In this document: positions 34,144 to 43,335 of the stretch, one piece after another
Position numbering within the stretch: the stretch's first letter is position 1
How the letters are laid out: the number at the start of each line of letters is the position of its first letter
Assembly (NCBI GenBank): GCA_937892115.1
Contig: CALAUI010000001.1
Span: 1-64,000 of the forward strand
Length of the DNA: 64,000 nucleotides
Direction: 5' to 3'
DNA from: an uncultured Clostridia bacterium
GTDB taxonomy: Bacteria > Bacillota > Clostridia > Oscillospirales > Acutalibacteraceae
Notes under the pieces: model-generated
The model's input: the letters and a program-made list of their open reading frames with translations, nothing else
What the model was told of the DNA's origin: nothing
The model's database searches: none
Translations under genes and position numbers: made by a program

Positions 34144-34975
34144 ATCTGTTTGTATCATTCATGTAGTTATAGAGGGCTCCGCACCAGTCTGTCTGAATGA
34201 TGTCAAATTTTTTGTCAATCAGCCAGCCCCAGCCCTTGTCGGGAGATTCACTTACGGAAGTATCGTCACTGTGACCTGCGGCAAGCTGAGTTTTGTAATA
34301 ATAAATAATGGCGTTGGAAAATACCACTCTGCCTTTATCGTGCATTGACTTTATGTATTCGTCTGAGCAAACCTGTGCATTTTCATTATCAAAGCAGACC
34401 TCAGCACCGATACAGTTTATTCCCATTTCAACAAGCTTGTCAGTGACGGTGTCTTCATTTTTTACAATAGGAAGATACATAAGGTCACTTGCGTATTTTT
34501 TGATTTCCTTGTAGTATTTTTCGTTCAGGGGAGTTTTTACGATTACCTGCTTTTCAACGCCGCATTTTCTTATGCATTCGGTGATACCCTCAACGTCAGT
34601 CCAGAATTTATCAACGTTAATATAACATTTACCCTTAAGCATGGCAAAAATATCTTCAAGCTTTTCAATATGAAACTGTGTTTTATCGTCATCCTGATTT
34701 ACAAAATATGTATTTTCAACCTTTGCGCCCTTCATTGTATTCAGCATTCTTAGTGATCGAAGGTGAGCTCTCTCTTTTCCGGGGTGAAAAACATAGAATT
34801 TTCCGTCCCGGCTTTTTGTAACGTCAAGCTCGATCATATCTGCGTGCTCAAGTAATGCCGCTTTAAATGCGGCGGAGGAATTGCAGGGAATATTGCCGCC
34901 CGAAAGTCCTCTGTGGGCACATATCAGCGGTCTTGTGCCGATATTTTCTGTTATTTTCTTATCAAAATCAAACAT
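34142..34975 (-). CDS. Glycerophosphodiester phosphodiesterase
   Basis: This 277-residue GDPD-family enzyme hydrolyses glycerophosphodiesters to glycerol-3-phosphate and an alcohol. The core CAHRGLSGG, then IELDVTKSRDGKFYVFHPG, gives the metal and catalytic His/Glu/Asp set. C-terminal TIM-barrel segments follow. No signal peptide, so it acts in the cytoplasm. ATG 34975 overlaps the end of the GH92 gene by eight bases, so the two are translationally coupled. Confidence 0.87.
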   Translation of the reverse strand: MFDFDKKITENIGTRPLICAHRGLSGGNIPCNSSAAFKAALLEHADMIELDVTKSRDGKFYVFHPGKERAHLRSLRMLNTMKGAKVENTYFVNQDDDKTQFHIEKLEDIFAMLKGKCYINVDKFWTDVEGITECIRKCGVEKQVIVKTPLNEKYYKEIKKYASDLMYLPIVKNEDTVTDKLVEMGINCIGAEVCFDNENAQVCSDEYIKSMHDKGRVVFSNAIIYYYKTQLAAGHSDDTSVSESPDKGWGWLIDKKFDIIQTDWCGALYNYMNDTNR

Positions 34976-36995
34976 TATTTTTACCTCCCATTTCAAAATA
35001 AAGTGTACCGCCTGAAAGAAGAAGGTCAGCGGAAATTCTGAAATCTGTTATTTCTTTTCCGTTGAACGAGACTTTCTGAACATAGATGTTTTCGTCAGAA
35101 TTGTTATTCACGATTATTTTAAGAACGTTACCCGATGACAGCATAATTTCTCCGCCGGATATAACGGGGGAACCCAGCAAAAAGAGATTTTGCCCCGCAA
35201 CGGGGAATATTCCCAAAGCGGCCATAACGTAGTAGGAGGAAAGTGCATCCGTATCGTTGTTTCCGGGAAGACCGCCTCTGCCCTTGGTAAACATATATTT
35301 CATGCCTGCACGGATTATTTCACAAGTTCTGTCGTGTCTGTCTGCATAAATATATGAATACGGTGATTCGGTATCGGATTCGTTATTGAATCCTTCAAAT
35401 CTGCCGAGCTTTTCACCTGCTTTCATTATTTCGGGATTGTGCGGATCAATCGCCTGAATTACATCCGGCTCTCCGTATCCGAAGAATTTGTCCAGTAATT
35501 CAATAAATCTTTCTTTACCGCCTGCAATATCGATTCGTTTATCCATATCAAGCATCTGGCGGAATGAATAATTCCAGAGCGTTCCTTCGTAGTAATCCGA
35601 ATCGGTCCCGAGCAGACCGGTTTCTTTGTCAAAGCATTTTTCCCATTGTTTTGAAAGGGGACGGAGACGGTCGGCAATTTTATTTTCACCGATTTTTTCC
35701 GCTATTGCAGCCGCATTACCGCAGCAATCAGCCATATCAAGCATCCAGGTATGGGATTTGCACTTACCTTCAACGGTAAAATCTGTCTTATTGGGTGCAA
35801 AAATGTCGCTTTCAATCGCTTTAAGCATTCTGTGCGCGTCTATATCTATTCCGTAATGATATGCGGTCATAAGTACGTAAGCACCAAGTGTTCTTGCCTG
35901 AGTAGAATGCTCAAGATATCTGTCGCAAATACCGAAATTATTCGGTATTTCACCAAGCTTTTCGCAAAGCTTCAGCAGAGTTTCACAGAATATTTCGGCT
36001 TCATTTTTGTAGACCATGCAAATCATGGGAAGAGCGGTTTTATACATATCCCAAAGGGTTGCAAAATCTACTGCGAATTCGCCGTCGCCGTATATGAAGC
36101 TGTCGTTATTTCTTATGCACGGCTTAACGAGAGAATGATATAAATTTGAATAGAATATTTCTTTTATATCATCGTCTGCTTCAATTCTGAATCTTGAAAG
36201 GTATTCGTTCCACTTGCCATATGCATCAGACCTGACGGAATCAAAGCTTTTACCTTCATCGAGAAACCTAAGTGCATTTTCAGTGCTTCTTGTTGAAGCG
36301 GATATTTTCATTCCCGCTGTCTTACCGAAGCCGTCAAAAATAACAAGATTGCCGTCTTTTCTGAACTGACCGTTACATTCGGCAGCAAAATATAATTTAA
36401 TCCCTTCTGCGTATATAACAGCAGTCAGCTTGCTGCCGTCACAGCATATATCAAGTATTTCCGCTTTTTTCTCTTTTTCGTCTTTGACATGAAGACCGTT
36501 ATTTGAAAAATCTATCGTAATAAAACCATTATCCGAGCCGAATGAGTATCTGTGAAAAGCGGTATTTGAAGTTGACGTTAATTCACATCTTATATCGTCT
36601 GTCGTGCAGGCATAATATCCCGGTTCTGCAAACTCGTCAGTAAATTCTCTTCTTACCGGAGAATCTGAATATTTCGGTACGGTCAGAGCGTAGTTATAGT
36701 AATAACCGATATAACCCGTACCGCTTTGCTGAAGATGAGCAAAACCGAGTAATTTGCTGCAATTCTCGTCTTTTTCGGGACGGGCATGTGTGTTGACCTT
36801 ATGATTTCCGTAACCCGTAGGGTATGCACCGGTAAAGGGTGCAACACTCATTCCACCGAAAGGAATCAAAGCCGCAGGGCTAGTGTTGCCGCATTGTGCT
36901 TTCAGAAAAAACCATTTTGCGGCAATTCCCTTCGGCTCGGGCAGGTCAATTTCACCGCATCCCTGAAATATATTCACATACTTACAATAGTCCAT
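34968..36995 (-). CDS. GH92-family glycosidase, alpha-mannosidase-like
   Basis: This 675-residue protein fits family GH92, calcium-dependent exo-alpha-mannosidases. Seen are GGMSVAPFTGAYPTGY, FSWhat-like N-terminal beta domain, then FATLWDMYKTALP and ARTLGAYVL of the helical barrel. The calcium and active-site tail GLPGNNDTDALSSYYVMAALGIFP (near 560-585) is diagnostic. No signal peptide is visible, so unlike many Bacteroides GH92s it is probably intracellular. ATG 36995 follows GGGTGATAATT, and its promoter is at 37013-37041. It is first gene of an operon with GDPD. Confidence 0.88.
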   Translation of the reverse strand: MDYCKYVNIFQGCGEIDLPEPKGIAAKWFFLKAQCGNTSPAALIPFGGMSVAPFTGAYPTGYGNHKVNTHARPEKDENCSKLLGFAHLQQSGTGYIGYYYNYALTVPKYSDSPVRREFTDEFAEPGYYACTTDDIRCELTSTSNTAFHRYSFGSDNGFITIDFSNNGLHVKDEKEKKAEILDICCDGSKLTAVIYAEGIKLYFAAECNGQFRKDGNLVIFDGFGKTAGMKISASTRSTENALRFLDEGKSFDSVRSDAYGKWNEYLSRFRIEADDDIKEIFYSNLYHSLVKPCIRNNDSFIYGDGEFAVDFATLWDMYKTALPMICMVYKNEAEIFCETLLKLCEKLGEIPNNFGICDRYLEHSTQARTLGAYVLMTAYHYGIDIDAHRMLKAIESDIFAPNKTDFTVEGKCKSHTWMLDMADCCGNAAAIAEKIGENKIADRLRPLSKQWEKCFDKETGLLGTDSDYYEGTLWNYSFRQMLDMDKRIDIAGGKERFIELLDKFFGYGEPDVIQAIDPHNPEIMKAGEKLGRFEGFNNESDTESPYSYIYADRHDRTCEIIRAGMKYMFTKGRGGLPGNNDTDALSSYYVMAALGIFPVAGQNLFLLGSPVISGGEIMLSSGNVLKIIVNNNSDENIYVQKVSFNGKEITDFRISADLLLSGGTLYFEMGGKNNV

Positions 36996-37012
36996 AATTA
37001 TCACCCGAATGT

Positions 37013-37041
37013 ATTTTAGTTTCATTTTTCGCCGTTGTCAA
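37013..37041 (-). promoter_or_regulatory. Promoter of the GH92-GDPD operon
   Basis: Minus strand TTGACA (37036-37041), 17 bases, TAAAAT (37013-37018). It is divergent from the promoter at 37058. Confidence 0.7.
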
Positions 37042-37057
37042 TGTTTACGTTTATATA

Positions 37058-37086
37058 TTGATTGCAAAATAAAACTGTGATATAGT
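37058..37086 (+). promoter_or_regulatory. Promoter of the P-loop kinase gene
   Basis: TTGATT (37058-37063), 17 bases ending TGTGA, TATAGT (37081-37086), 31 bases before the ATG. Confidence 0.65.
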
Positions 37087-37117
37087 AAACCTACAGATTT
37101 GTTAAGAGGTTTTTGCT

Positions 37118-37657
37118 ATGATTATTCTTATAGGCGGAAGCAGTCATGTCGGGAAGACGTTACTCGCTCAGAAGCTGCTTGAAAAGTATAGATATCCTTA
37201 TTTGTCTCTTGATCACCTTAAAATGGGCTTTATCAGAACGGGAAAAACGGAGCTGACGGTTGAAGATGATTATGAGATGAGGTATTTTTTATGGCCGTTT
37301 GCGGCAGAAATGATAAAGACCGCTGTTGAAAACAATCAGAATATGATTGTTGAGGGCTGCTATATTCCCGGCGAATGGAAGGACAGCTTTGATGAAGAAT
37401 ACCTGAATGATATCAGATGTGTTTTTTTCACTATGAGTGAAAAATATATCAGGCAGAATTTTGAATCAATAAAAAATAAAGCAAATGTTATAGAGCATCG
37501 GATTGAAGATAATCCGGATATTGATAGGTTGATATATTGCAGCGAAATGTTCAGAAATGAATGCAGTAAATACGGAATCGCCAACCTTGATATTGACAGC
37601 AGCTATGATATTGATGAAATTGTTTTGAAAGCGGAAGGATTGCTCAGTTTAACATAA
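37118..37657 (+). CDS. P-loop kinase of unknown substrate
   Basis: This 179-residue P-loop protein starts IILIGGSSHVGKTLLAQKLL, a Walker A in which His stands in the GxxxxGKT loop. It continues SLDHLKMGFIRTG and NMIVEGCYIPGEW, patterns of 2-phosphoglycerate-kinase-like, zeta-toxin-like and shikimate-kinase-like small-molecule kinases. Substrate not identifiable. It precedes the ferredoxin/ASKHA gene by 20 bases in the same direction. Confidence 0.78.
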   Translation: MIILIGGSSHVGKTLLAQKLLEKYRYPYLSLDHLKMGFIRTGKTELTVEDDYEMRYFLWPFAAEMIKTAVENNQNMIVEGCYIPGEWKDSFDEEYLNDIRCVFFTMSEKYIRQNFESIKNKANVIEHRIEDNPDIDRLIYCSEMFRNECSKYGIANLDIDSSYDIDEIVLKAEGLLSLT

Positions 37658-37677
37658 TTCTTATTGGGGGTGAGAAC

Positions 37678-39102
37678 TTGAATGATACTTGTAATGTAAC
37701 AATCAAAACAAAATCCGATGTCATTACAGTTTCCGTAAAGAAAGGTTCTCGCTTGTATGATGTTATAACTGAAGAAAATACTTATTTTGACCATCCGTGC
37801 GGAGGAATGGGCAGATGTAAAAAATGCGGTGTGCTCATTAACGGAAAAGCAGAGCTTTCCTGCAGGTATATCGTAAATGAGGATATTACCGTTGAAATCA
37901 ATACAGACGGAGGACAGATTCAGACTGCACGGGTATCATCCGACAAAAATGCTTTCAGCAGTGATATTTCTTTTGCCCTTGATATAGGCACGACAACCCT
38001 TGCGGCAGCAATATTCAATAGTAAAGGCGATATAATCAGATACAGGACAAGAAACAACTCTCAGAGAAAATTCGGCTCGGACGTATTATCGCGAATAGCA
38101 TTTTGTGCCGATAAAGGACCCGGTTTATTACAGTCTGTACTGCTTGAGGATATAAGAGCATTATTCGGCGATTTATTGAAAGATACGGAAATTTGTAAAG
38201 CGAAAAAGCTTTACGCTGCCGGGAATACGACAATGCTTCATACGTTTCTCGGTATTGACTGCTCTTCAATCGGTGTTTCACCGTATACACCGGTTTTTCT
38301 TGATATGAAGGAGCTTGAAGGATCGGAAATCAATTTGGATTTTGCCGAAAAGATTGTATTGCTTCCCGGAATAAATTCCTTTGTCGGCGCAGATATAGTA
38401 TCGGGGCTTGTGTATATCGGAATACCCGATAACAAAGGCGTGAATATGCTTGTTGATCTGGGTACGAATGCCGAGTGTGTTATTTATTCATCAGACCGTA
38501 TTTTATGTACCTCTGCCGCTGCCGGTCCCTGCTTTGAGGGAGCAAATATTGCCTGCGGTATGAGTGCCGTAAAGGGCGCAATCAGTTCGTTCCGTCCCGA
38601 CGGCAGTTTTGACGTAATCGGCGACTGTACGCCTTCCGGTGTCTGTGCAACAGGTTTGATTGACGTTATGACTTATCTTATTGATAGAGGAATTGTTGAC
38701 AGTACCGGTAAAATGAATTGCGGCAGATATGACATTTCGGATGACGTATATATCACTCAGGAAGATGTCAGACAGTATCAGCTTGCAAAGTCGGCGGTCT
38801 ATTCTGCTGTTTCAATTCTGATTTCCCGTTTCGGAATTGAAACAAACGAAATAAAGACTTTTTATGTTGCAGGCGGTATATCATCACGGCTTAATATTGA
38901 AAATGCCGTTAAATCCGGTCTGTTTCCCTCTGAAATTTCCGATAAATTTGTTCCGGTAGATAACAGTTGTCTTTCCGGCTTGATAAGATTTGCGGTGTCA
39001 GGAATGGATTTATCTTTGATTACCGATAAATCGGAATATATTGACCTTGGCTCCGATACTGCTTTTTCCGAATTGTTTATCAAGAATATGCTGTTCAATT
39101 AA
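37678..39102 (+). CDS. Ferredoxin-ASKHA activator of corrinoid proteins (RACE/AcsV-like)
   Basis: This 474-residue protein has an N-terminal [2Fe-2S] ferredoxin domain with ligands in HPCGGMGRCKKCG and a later SCRY (Cys near 41, 46, 49, 61). It is followed by a DUF4445-type ASKHA ATPase (LDIGTTTLAAAI near 102, VDLGTNAE, GACG-like SAAAGPCFEGANI). Such proteins reductively reactivate Co(II) corrinoid proteins with ATP. No methyltransferase or corrinoid protein is in this window, so its client is elsewhere or it has another role. TTG start with GGGGGTGAG upstream. The next in-frame ATG is far inside the domain. Confidence 0.85.
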   Translation: MNDTCNVTIKTKSDVITVSVKKGSRLYDVITEENTYFDHPCGGMGRCKKCGVLINGKAELSCRYIVNEDITVEINTDGGQIQTARVSSDKNAFSSDISFALDIGTTTLAAAIFNSKGDIIRYRTRNNSQRKFGSDVLSRIAFCADKGPGLLQSVLLEDIRALFGDLLKDTEICKAKKLYAAGNTTMLHTFLGIDCSSIGVSPYTPVFLDMKELEGSEINLDFAEKIVLLPGINSFVGADIVSGLVYIGIPDNKGVNMLVDLGTNAECVIYSSDRILCTSAAAGPCFEGANIACGMSAVKGAISSFRPDGSFDVIGDCTPSGVCATGLIDVMTYLIDRGIVDSTGKMNCGRYDISDDVYITQEDVRQYQLAKSAVYSAVSILISRFGIETNEIKTFYVAGGISSRLNIENAVKSGLFPSEISDKFVPVDNSCLSGLIRFAVSGMDLSLITDKSEYIDLGSDTAFSELFIKNMLFN

Positions 39103-39104
39103 AA

Positions 39105-39135
39105 TAAGCGTCCGCAAAACGGACGCTTAATCTTT
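39105..39135. terminator. Bidirectional terminator
   Basis: TAAGCGTCCG and CGGACGCTTA pair around CAAAA, between convergent genes, then ATCTTTTATTTT. Confidence 0.8.
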
Positions 39136-40085
39136 TATTTTATCAGGTCGTGCTCTTTGATGTATCTGATTGTTTCATCAACTGTTGTAAATGCCATAGC
39201 CACTACGGTATCTGCTCCGCCGTAATAGATTGCAATTCTGCCGGTTTCACTGTCGGTAAGTGCGGCACAGGGGAATACTACGTTGGGTACGTCGCCGACC
39301 TGTTCATATAATTCGTGGGGTGCAAGCAGGAAGCAATCTGCTCTGTGAAGAACTTTCCAGGGCTCATTTATGTCAAGAATAGCCGCACCCATTGAGTAAG
39401 TGAATCCGTTACAGCTTGTCAGTACGCCGTGATAGAAAAGAAGCCAGCCCTCGTCTGTTTTAATGGGAGTGGGACCTGCCCCTACCTTTGTCATTTCCCA
39501 GTTTTTGACAGGGGACATAACGAATCTGTACTTACCCCATCGTTCAAGGTCCTTGCTCTGCTGAATGAAGATGTCACCGTAGGGCGTATGACCTCTGTCG
39601 CAGGGACGTATAAGAAGCATATACTCATCGTTGATTTTTTCGGGGAAAAGGACACCGTTTCTCGCTACGGGATAGCAGGCATCCTCAAGCTCTGTCCACG
39701 TTTCAAAATCCTCTGTATAGGCAAGACCTATTGTTGTACCTTTGGGTGTAAGTTTGACCCATGAAAGGTAGTATTTACCGTCAATTTCGCAGATACGGGG
39801 GTCATAGCCCTGAAACAGTTCTTCTTTGTTAAGCTTCCAGCTTATACCGTCGTCGCTGAAGCCGGATACGATAATCTGATCTCTTGTTCTCGTATCCACT
39901 CTGAATACACCTGCAAACTTACCGTTGAAGGGAACGACCGCCGAATTGAAAATGCTGTTGGCAAAATAAAGATTATCTCTTGTGATTACGGGATTTGCAT
40001 CAAATCTCCATACAGGGTATTCGTAGCCCTCGGGTTTATCTTGCCAGGGGATATTCTTTAATGCTTTTCCTATAATTTTTGACAT
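39135..40085 (-). CDS. GH130 beta-mannoside phosphorylase-like enzyme
   Basis: This 316-residue five-bladed beta-propeller of GH130 type phosphorolyses beta-1,4-mannosides to mannose-1-phosphate. Seen are RFDANPVITRDNLYFANSIFNSAVVPF at the start, DPRICEIDGKYYLSWV (catalytic Asp region), phosphate-binding basic residues around IRPCDRGHTPYGD, and WLLFYHGV. Length is typical. GAGGTG seven bases upstream supports ATG 40085. It fits with the nearby GH92 as part of mannan or N-glycan use. Confidence 0.88.
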   Translation of the reverse strand: MSKIIGKALKNIPWQDKPEGYEYPVWRFDANPVITRDNLYFANSIFNSAVVPFNGKFAGVFRVDTRTRDQIIVSGFSDDGISWKLNKEELFQGYDPRICEIDGKYYLSWVKLTPKGTTIGLAYTEDFETWTELEDACYPVARNGVLFPEKINDEYMLLIRPCDRGHTPYGDIFIQQSKDLERWGKYRFVMSPVKNWEMTKVGAGPTPIKTDEGWLLFYHGVLTSCNGFTYSMGAAILDINEPWKVLHRADCFLLAPHELYEQVGDVPNVVFPCAALTDSETGRIAIYYGGADTVVAMAFTTVDETIRYIKEHDLIK

Positions 40086-40102
40086 AGTGATGCACCTCAC
40101 TG

Positions 40103-40131
40103 TTGATTTTTACTTACTTTGCTATTATACT
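40103..40131 (+). promoter_or_regulatory. Promoter of the ABC transporter gene
   Basis: TTGATT (40103-40108), 17 bases, TATACT (40126-40131). It overlaps the opposing GH130 promoter, with the two -10 elements sharing four bases. Confidence 0.65.
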
Positions 40132-40152
40132 TGTAACAAACGGTCATTTCAA
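40124..40152 (-). promoter_or_regulatory. Promoter of the GH130 gene
   Basis: Minus strand TTGAAA (40147-40152), 17 bases, TATAAT (40124-40129). It is face to face with the ABC gene promoter. Confidence 0.7.
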
Positions 40153-40181
40153 TATAAATAAGAGAAAATTTGGTGGAAATT

Positions 40182-41990
40182 ATGGCAAGAAACGACAGGG
40201 CTTCTTCGCCCGATGAGGAGTATCAACCCCTCAAAAAGAAAAATTTTAAAGAAACCGTAGGACTTGTACGTCGGTTTCTTCCTTACCTGAGACCTCATAT
40301 AGGTACTCAGGCACTTGTACTTTTTTGTACTGCAGTCTGTGCTGTGTGTGAAATAGCACTTCCGCTAATAGTCAGGAAAATTACCGACTATGCGACGACC
40401 GATATTTCGTTACTTACGGGTAAATTCATTATTTCTGTATGTGTTGCTTATGCCGGCATAAAAATTCTGGATAGTGTCAGTAATTATCTTGAAACATATT
40501 TCGGACATGCAATGGGCGTGAAAATTGAAAACAAAATGAGAGAGGATTTATTTGATCATCTTCATATCCTTTCTTTCAGCTTTTTTGATAATACAAAAGT
40601 CGGCCAGCTTATGAGCCGAATGACTTCAGACCTGTTTGACGTTGCTGAGTGGGCTCATCATTTTCCCGAAATGGTATTTACCGCCGTTATCAAGTTCGGA
40701 GCGGGCTTCTATATTTTTTACGGAATGGATTACAGATTTGCGGTTGCTATATTTGCAATGCTTCCGTTTATGATTGTTTTTACCAAGCGCACCCGTTTCC
40801 AGATGAAGGAAACGTTCAGAAAGAGCCGCTATCAGGTCGGTGAAATAAACGCACGTACTGAAGATGATCTTCTCGGTATCAGAGTAGTACGCTCATTTAC
40901 TGCAGAGAAAAGCGAAAAGAAAAAATTTATGCAGGGCTGTAAGGAATACGTTGTTATCAAGCTCAAAAACTATAAGTGGATGTCCGAATTTCATGCGGTT
41001 GTCCGTATAGTTGACGGCCTTATGTATGTTGCTGTTGTCGGACTCGGTGCATATTTCCTTGCAAAGGGAGATATTTCGGTCGGTGATTTTACCGCAAGTC
41101 TGCTTCTTGTTTCTACACTTCTTGCTTCTATCAGAACGATTATTGATTTCAGCGAGCAGTTCAGCCGTGGTGTCACCGGTGTTGAACGATTTGAAGAGGT
41201 CATGAACGAAGTTCCCGAAATCGTTGACAGTGAAAATGCGGTTGATCTTACTGACGTTAAAGGCGGTGTTGAATTCAGAAATGTCAGTTTCAGCTATTTC
41301 GGCGATCAAAGAAAAGTGCTGAATAATCTGAGTTTTTCACTTGAGCCCGGTAAAAATCTTGCTATTGTCGGACCAAGCGGCGGCGGTAAGACTACACTTT
41401 GCAACCTTATTCCCCGATTTTATGAAATTGACAGCGGTGAGATTCTGATTGACGGAAAAAATATTAAAGACATTACTCTTAAGTCTCTAAGAAGGAATAT
41501 CGGTGTTGTTGCGCAGGACGTATATCTTTTCTCCGGCACGGTCCGTGAAAATATTATGTACGGAAATCCCGATGCAACGGCTGAAGAGGTTGAATGGGCG
41601 GCTAAGCAGGCAGGAGCTCACGAGTTTATTACGGAGCTTCCTCACGGATATGATACGTATACGGGTGAAAGAGGAGTAAAACTTTCGGGTGGTCAGAAGC
41701 AGAGAATATCAATTGCCCGTCTGTTTCTTAAAAATCCCCCGATTCTGCTCCTTGATGAGGCGACCTCTGCTCTGGATAACGAAAGCGAAAAGCTTGTTCA
41801 GGAATCCCTTGAAAAGCTTGCAAAAGGCAGAACAACACTTACCATTGCTCACCGTCTTACCACTATCCGCAATGCAGACGAAATTATTGTTTTGACGGAT
41901 AACGGTATTGAAGAGAAAGGTACACATGCCGAGCTTATGAACAAAGGCGGCATTTATTCCACTTTGTACAGTATGTACGCAGTTATGTAA
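40182..41990 (+). CDS. ABC exporter, fused permease and ATPase
   Basis: This 602-residue half-transporter has an N-terminal six-helix ABC_membrane domain (about 30-330) and a C-terminal ATPase with Walker A GPSGGGKTT (near 395), Q-loop, signature LSGGQKQRIS (near 500) and Walker B ILLLDEATSALD (near 520). Family is MsbA/MDR-like, with substrate unknown (lipid, peptide or drug). It forms a dimer, either with itself or with a partner not present here. ATG 40182 follows GGTGGAAATT. A phosphoesterase gene follows after 11 bases. Confidence 0.95.
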   Translation: MARNDRASSPDEEYQPLKKKNFKETVGLVRRFLPYLRPHIGTQALVLFCTAVCAVCEIALPLIVRKITDYATTDISLLTGKFIISVCVAYAGIKILDSVSNYLETYFGHAMGVKIENKMREDLFDHLHILSFSFFDNTKVGQLMSRMTSDLFDVAEWAHHFPEMVFTAVIKFGAGFYIFYGMDYRFAVAIFAMLPFMIVFTKRTRFQMKETFRKSRYQVGEINARTEDDLLGIRVVRSFTAEKSEKKKFMQGCKEYVVIKLKNYKWMSEFHAVVRIVDGLMYVAVVGLGAYFLAKGDISVGDFTASLLLVSTLLASIRTIIDFSEQFSRGVTGVERFEEVMNEVPEIVDSENAVDLTDVKGGVEFRNVSFSYFGDQRKVLNNLSFSLEPGKNLAIVGPSGGGKTTLCNLIPRFYEIDSGEILIDGKNIKDITLKSLRRNIGVVAQDVYLFSGTVRENIMYGNPDATAEEVEWAAKQAGAHEFITELPHGYDTYTGERGVKLSGGQKQRISIARLFLKNPPILLLDEATSALDNESEKLVQESLEKLAKGRTTLTIAHRLTTIRNADEIIVLTDNGIEEKGTHAELMNKGGIYSTLYSMYAVM

Positions 41991-42001
41991 CGGAGATAAT
42001 T

Positions 42002-43045
42002 ATGGCGGATAAACCTACTCTTAAATTTGATATAAACGGAAGATTCAGAATTCTTATGATTTCCGACTTTCATTCATACAGGAATCCCAAACTTCCGAAA
42101 AACTATGATGATAAGATGATAGCCGGTATAGATGCACTGATTGAAGAATCAAAGCCGGATATGGTATTCGTGGGCGGAGACCAGTGCATTGAGGGCTCGT
42201 CCGTAGAAGAGGTCAGGGACTTCATGTCATATCTTATGTCTCCGGTGATTTCAAGAGGGCTTCCCTGGGCAGCTGTTTTCGGCAATCATGATAATGAAAT
42301 GGGTATTCCCGTTTCCGAGGAAGAAAAAGCTTATGAAATGATACCCGGCTGTCTTAATGAAGCCGGTCCTGAAGAGCTGAACGGTACGGGTAATTTCCGT
42401 ATCCCGATTATGAATGGTGACGGTACCGAGGTCGCATATAATCTTTTTGCTCTTGATTCTCACCGTGAGATAAGTGACTTGATTGAAAAATTCAATCTGC
42501 CCGAGAAAACAAAATTCATACTTCCACGTCATTTTAATGACGGACAGACCGGCTGTATGCCCACTTTTGAACAAGTAATGTGGTATTACAATACCTCAAA
42601 GAATGACGAAGAAAGGGCAGGAAAAAAGATTCCCGCCGTTATGTTTATGCATATTCCGCTTCCCGAATATCTTCAGATTCTCCGTAATCCCGAGGATTGC
42701 GATGCCATCGGTTCAAAAAGGGAAACAGTCGGCTGCTGTGAACTGAATTTCGGTATGTTTGCCGCTTGCCTTCAGCGTGGTGATGTGAAAGGCATATTTT
42801 TCGGCCATGAGCATCTGTGTGATATCCAGGGTAAATATTGCGGTATTACCATGGCTCAGGATGCTGCGGTCGGCTATAATATGTCTGCTCATGATGACCT
42901 CAGAGGCGGCAGGGTCATTGACCTGTATATTGACGGCTCTCTTGAAACACATACGCTTAAATTTATGGATTTATTGGGCAGAGAAGCAATGCGACGTCCC
43001 GATTATTTTGAGGGTGGCTGTAAGTATTTTATCAGAGATCTGTGA
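42002..43045 (+). CDS. Calcineurin-like metallophosphoesterase
   Basis: This 347-residue cytoplasmic phosphoesterase has all metal motifs: ISDFHS (near 20), GGDQCI (near 60), FGNHDNE (near 98), and FMHIPL and FFGHEH (near 216 and 264). No signal peptide. It resembles purple-acid-phosphatase Dcr2-like proteins of Firmicutes. It lies 11 bases after the ABC exporter and overlaps the next small gene's leader, so it is part of a four-gene operon. Confidence 0.88.
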   Translation: MADKPTLKFDINGRFRILMISDFHSYRNPKLPKNYDDKMIAGIDALIEESKPDMVFVGGDQCIEGSSVEEVRDFMSYLMSPVISRGLPWAAVFGNHDNEMGIPVSEEEKAYEMIPGCLNEAGPEELNGTGNFRIPIMNGDGTEVAYNLFALDSHREISDLIEKFNLPEKTKFILPRHFNDGQTGCMPTFEQVMWYYNTSKNDEERAGKKIPAVMFMHIPLPEYLQILRNPEDCDAIGSKRETVGCCELNFGMFAACLQRGDVKGIFFGHEHLCDIQGKYCGITMAQDAAVGYNMSAHDDLRGGRVIDLYIDGSLETHTLKFMDLLGREAMRRPDYFEGGCKYFIRDL

Positions 43046-43053
43046 GGTGCAGT

Positions 43054-43335
43054 ATGGCAAAACATAATCCTTATCTGCTGACTCTTCAGGCAGACGAAAT
43101 AGATCATCTTACAATCAGATACACTGATTTCGGCGAGAAACTGAATAAAGATAAAGCTTGTGAAATGATTCATTTTTACGTATCCGTATACGATTCGGTT
43201 TCCGCCGCTCTAAAAAACGAAAATACCTGCTTTTCTTCTCTGCATGAAAAGAGTGAAAAGGAGCTGTATGATATGCTGGTCATAATCAGAACGATTCTTC
43301 TTGATATGGTTTTTGAGGAGGAAAAGCTATGCTGA
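43054..43335 (+). CDS. Small conserved-looking protein, unknown
   Basis: These 93 residues begin MAKHNPYLLTLQADEIDHL and end ILLDMVFEEEKLC. Soluble, mostly helical, acidic at the end. No family recognised. ATG 43054 with GAGGTG upstream was preferred to the earlier in-frame ATG that overlaps the phosphoesterase. Its stop overlaps the beta-helix gene start by seven bases, which argues for a real gene. Confidence 0.65.
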   Translation: MAKHNPYLLTLQADEIDHLTIRYTDFGEKLNKDKACEMIHFYVSVYDSVSAALKNENTCFSSLHEKSEKELYDMLVIIRTILLDMVFEEEKLC

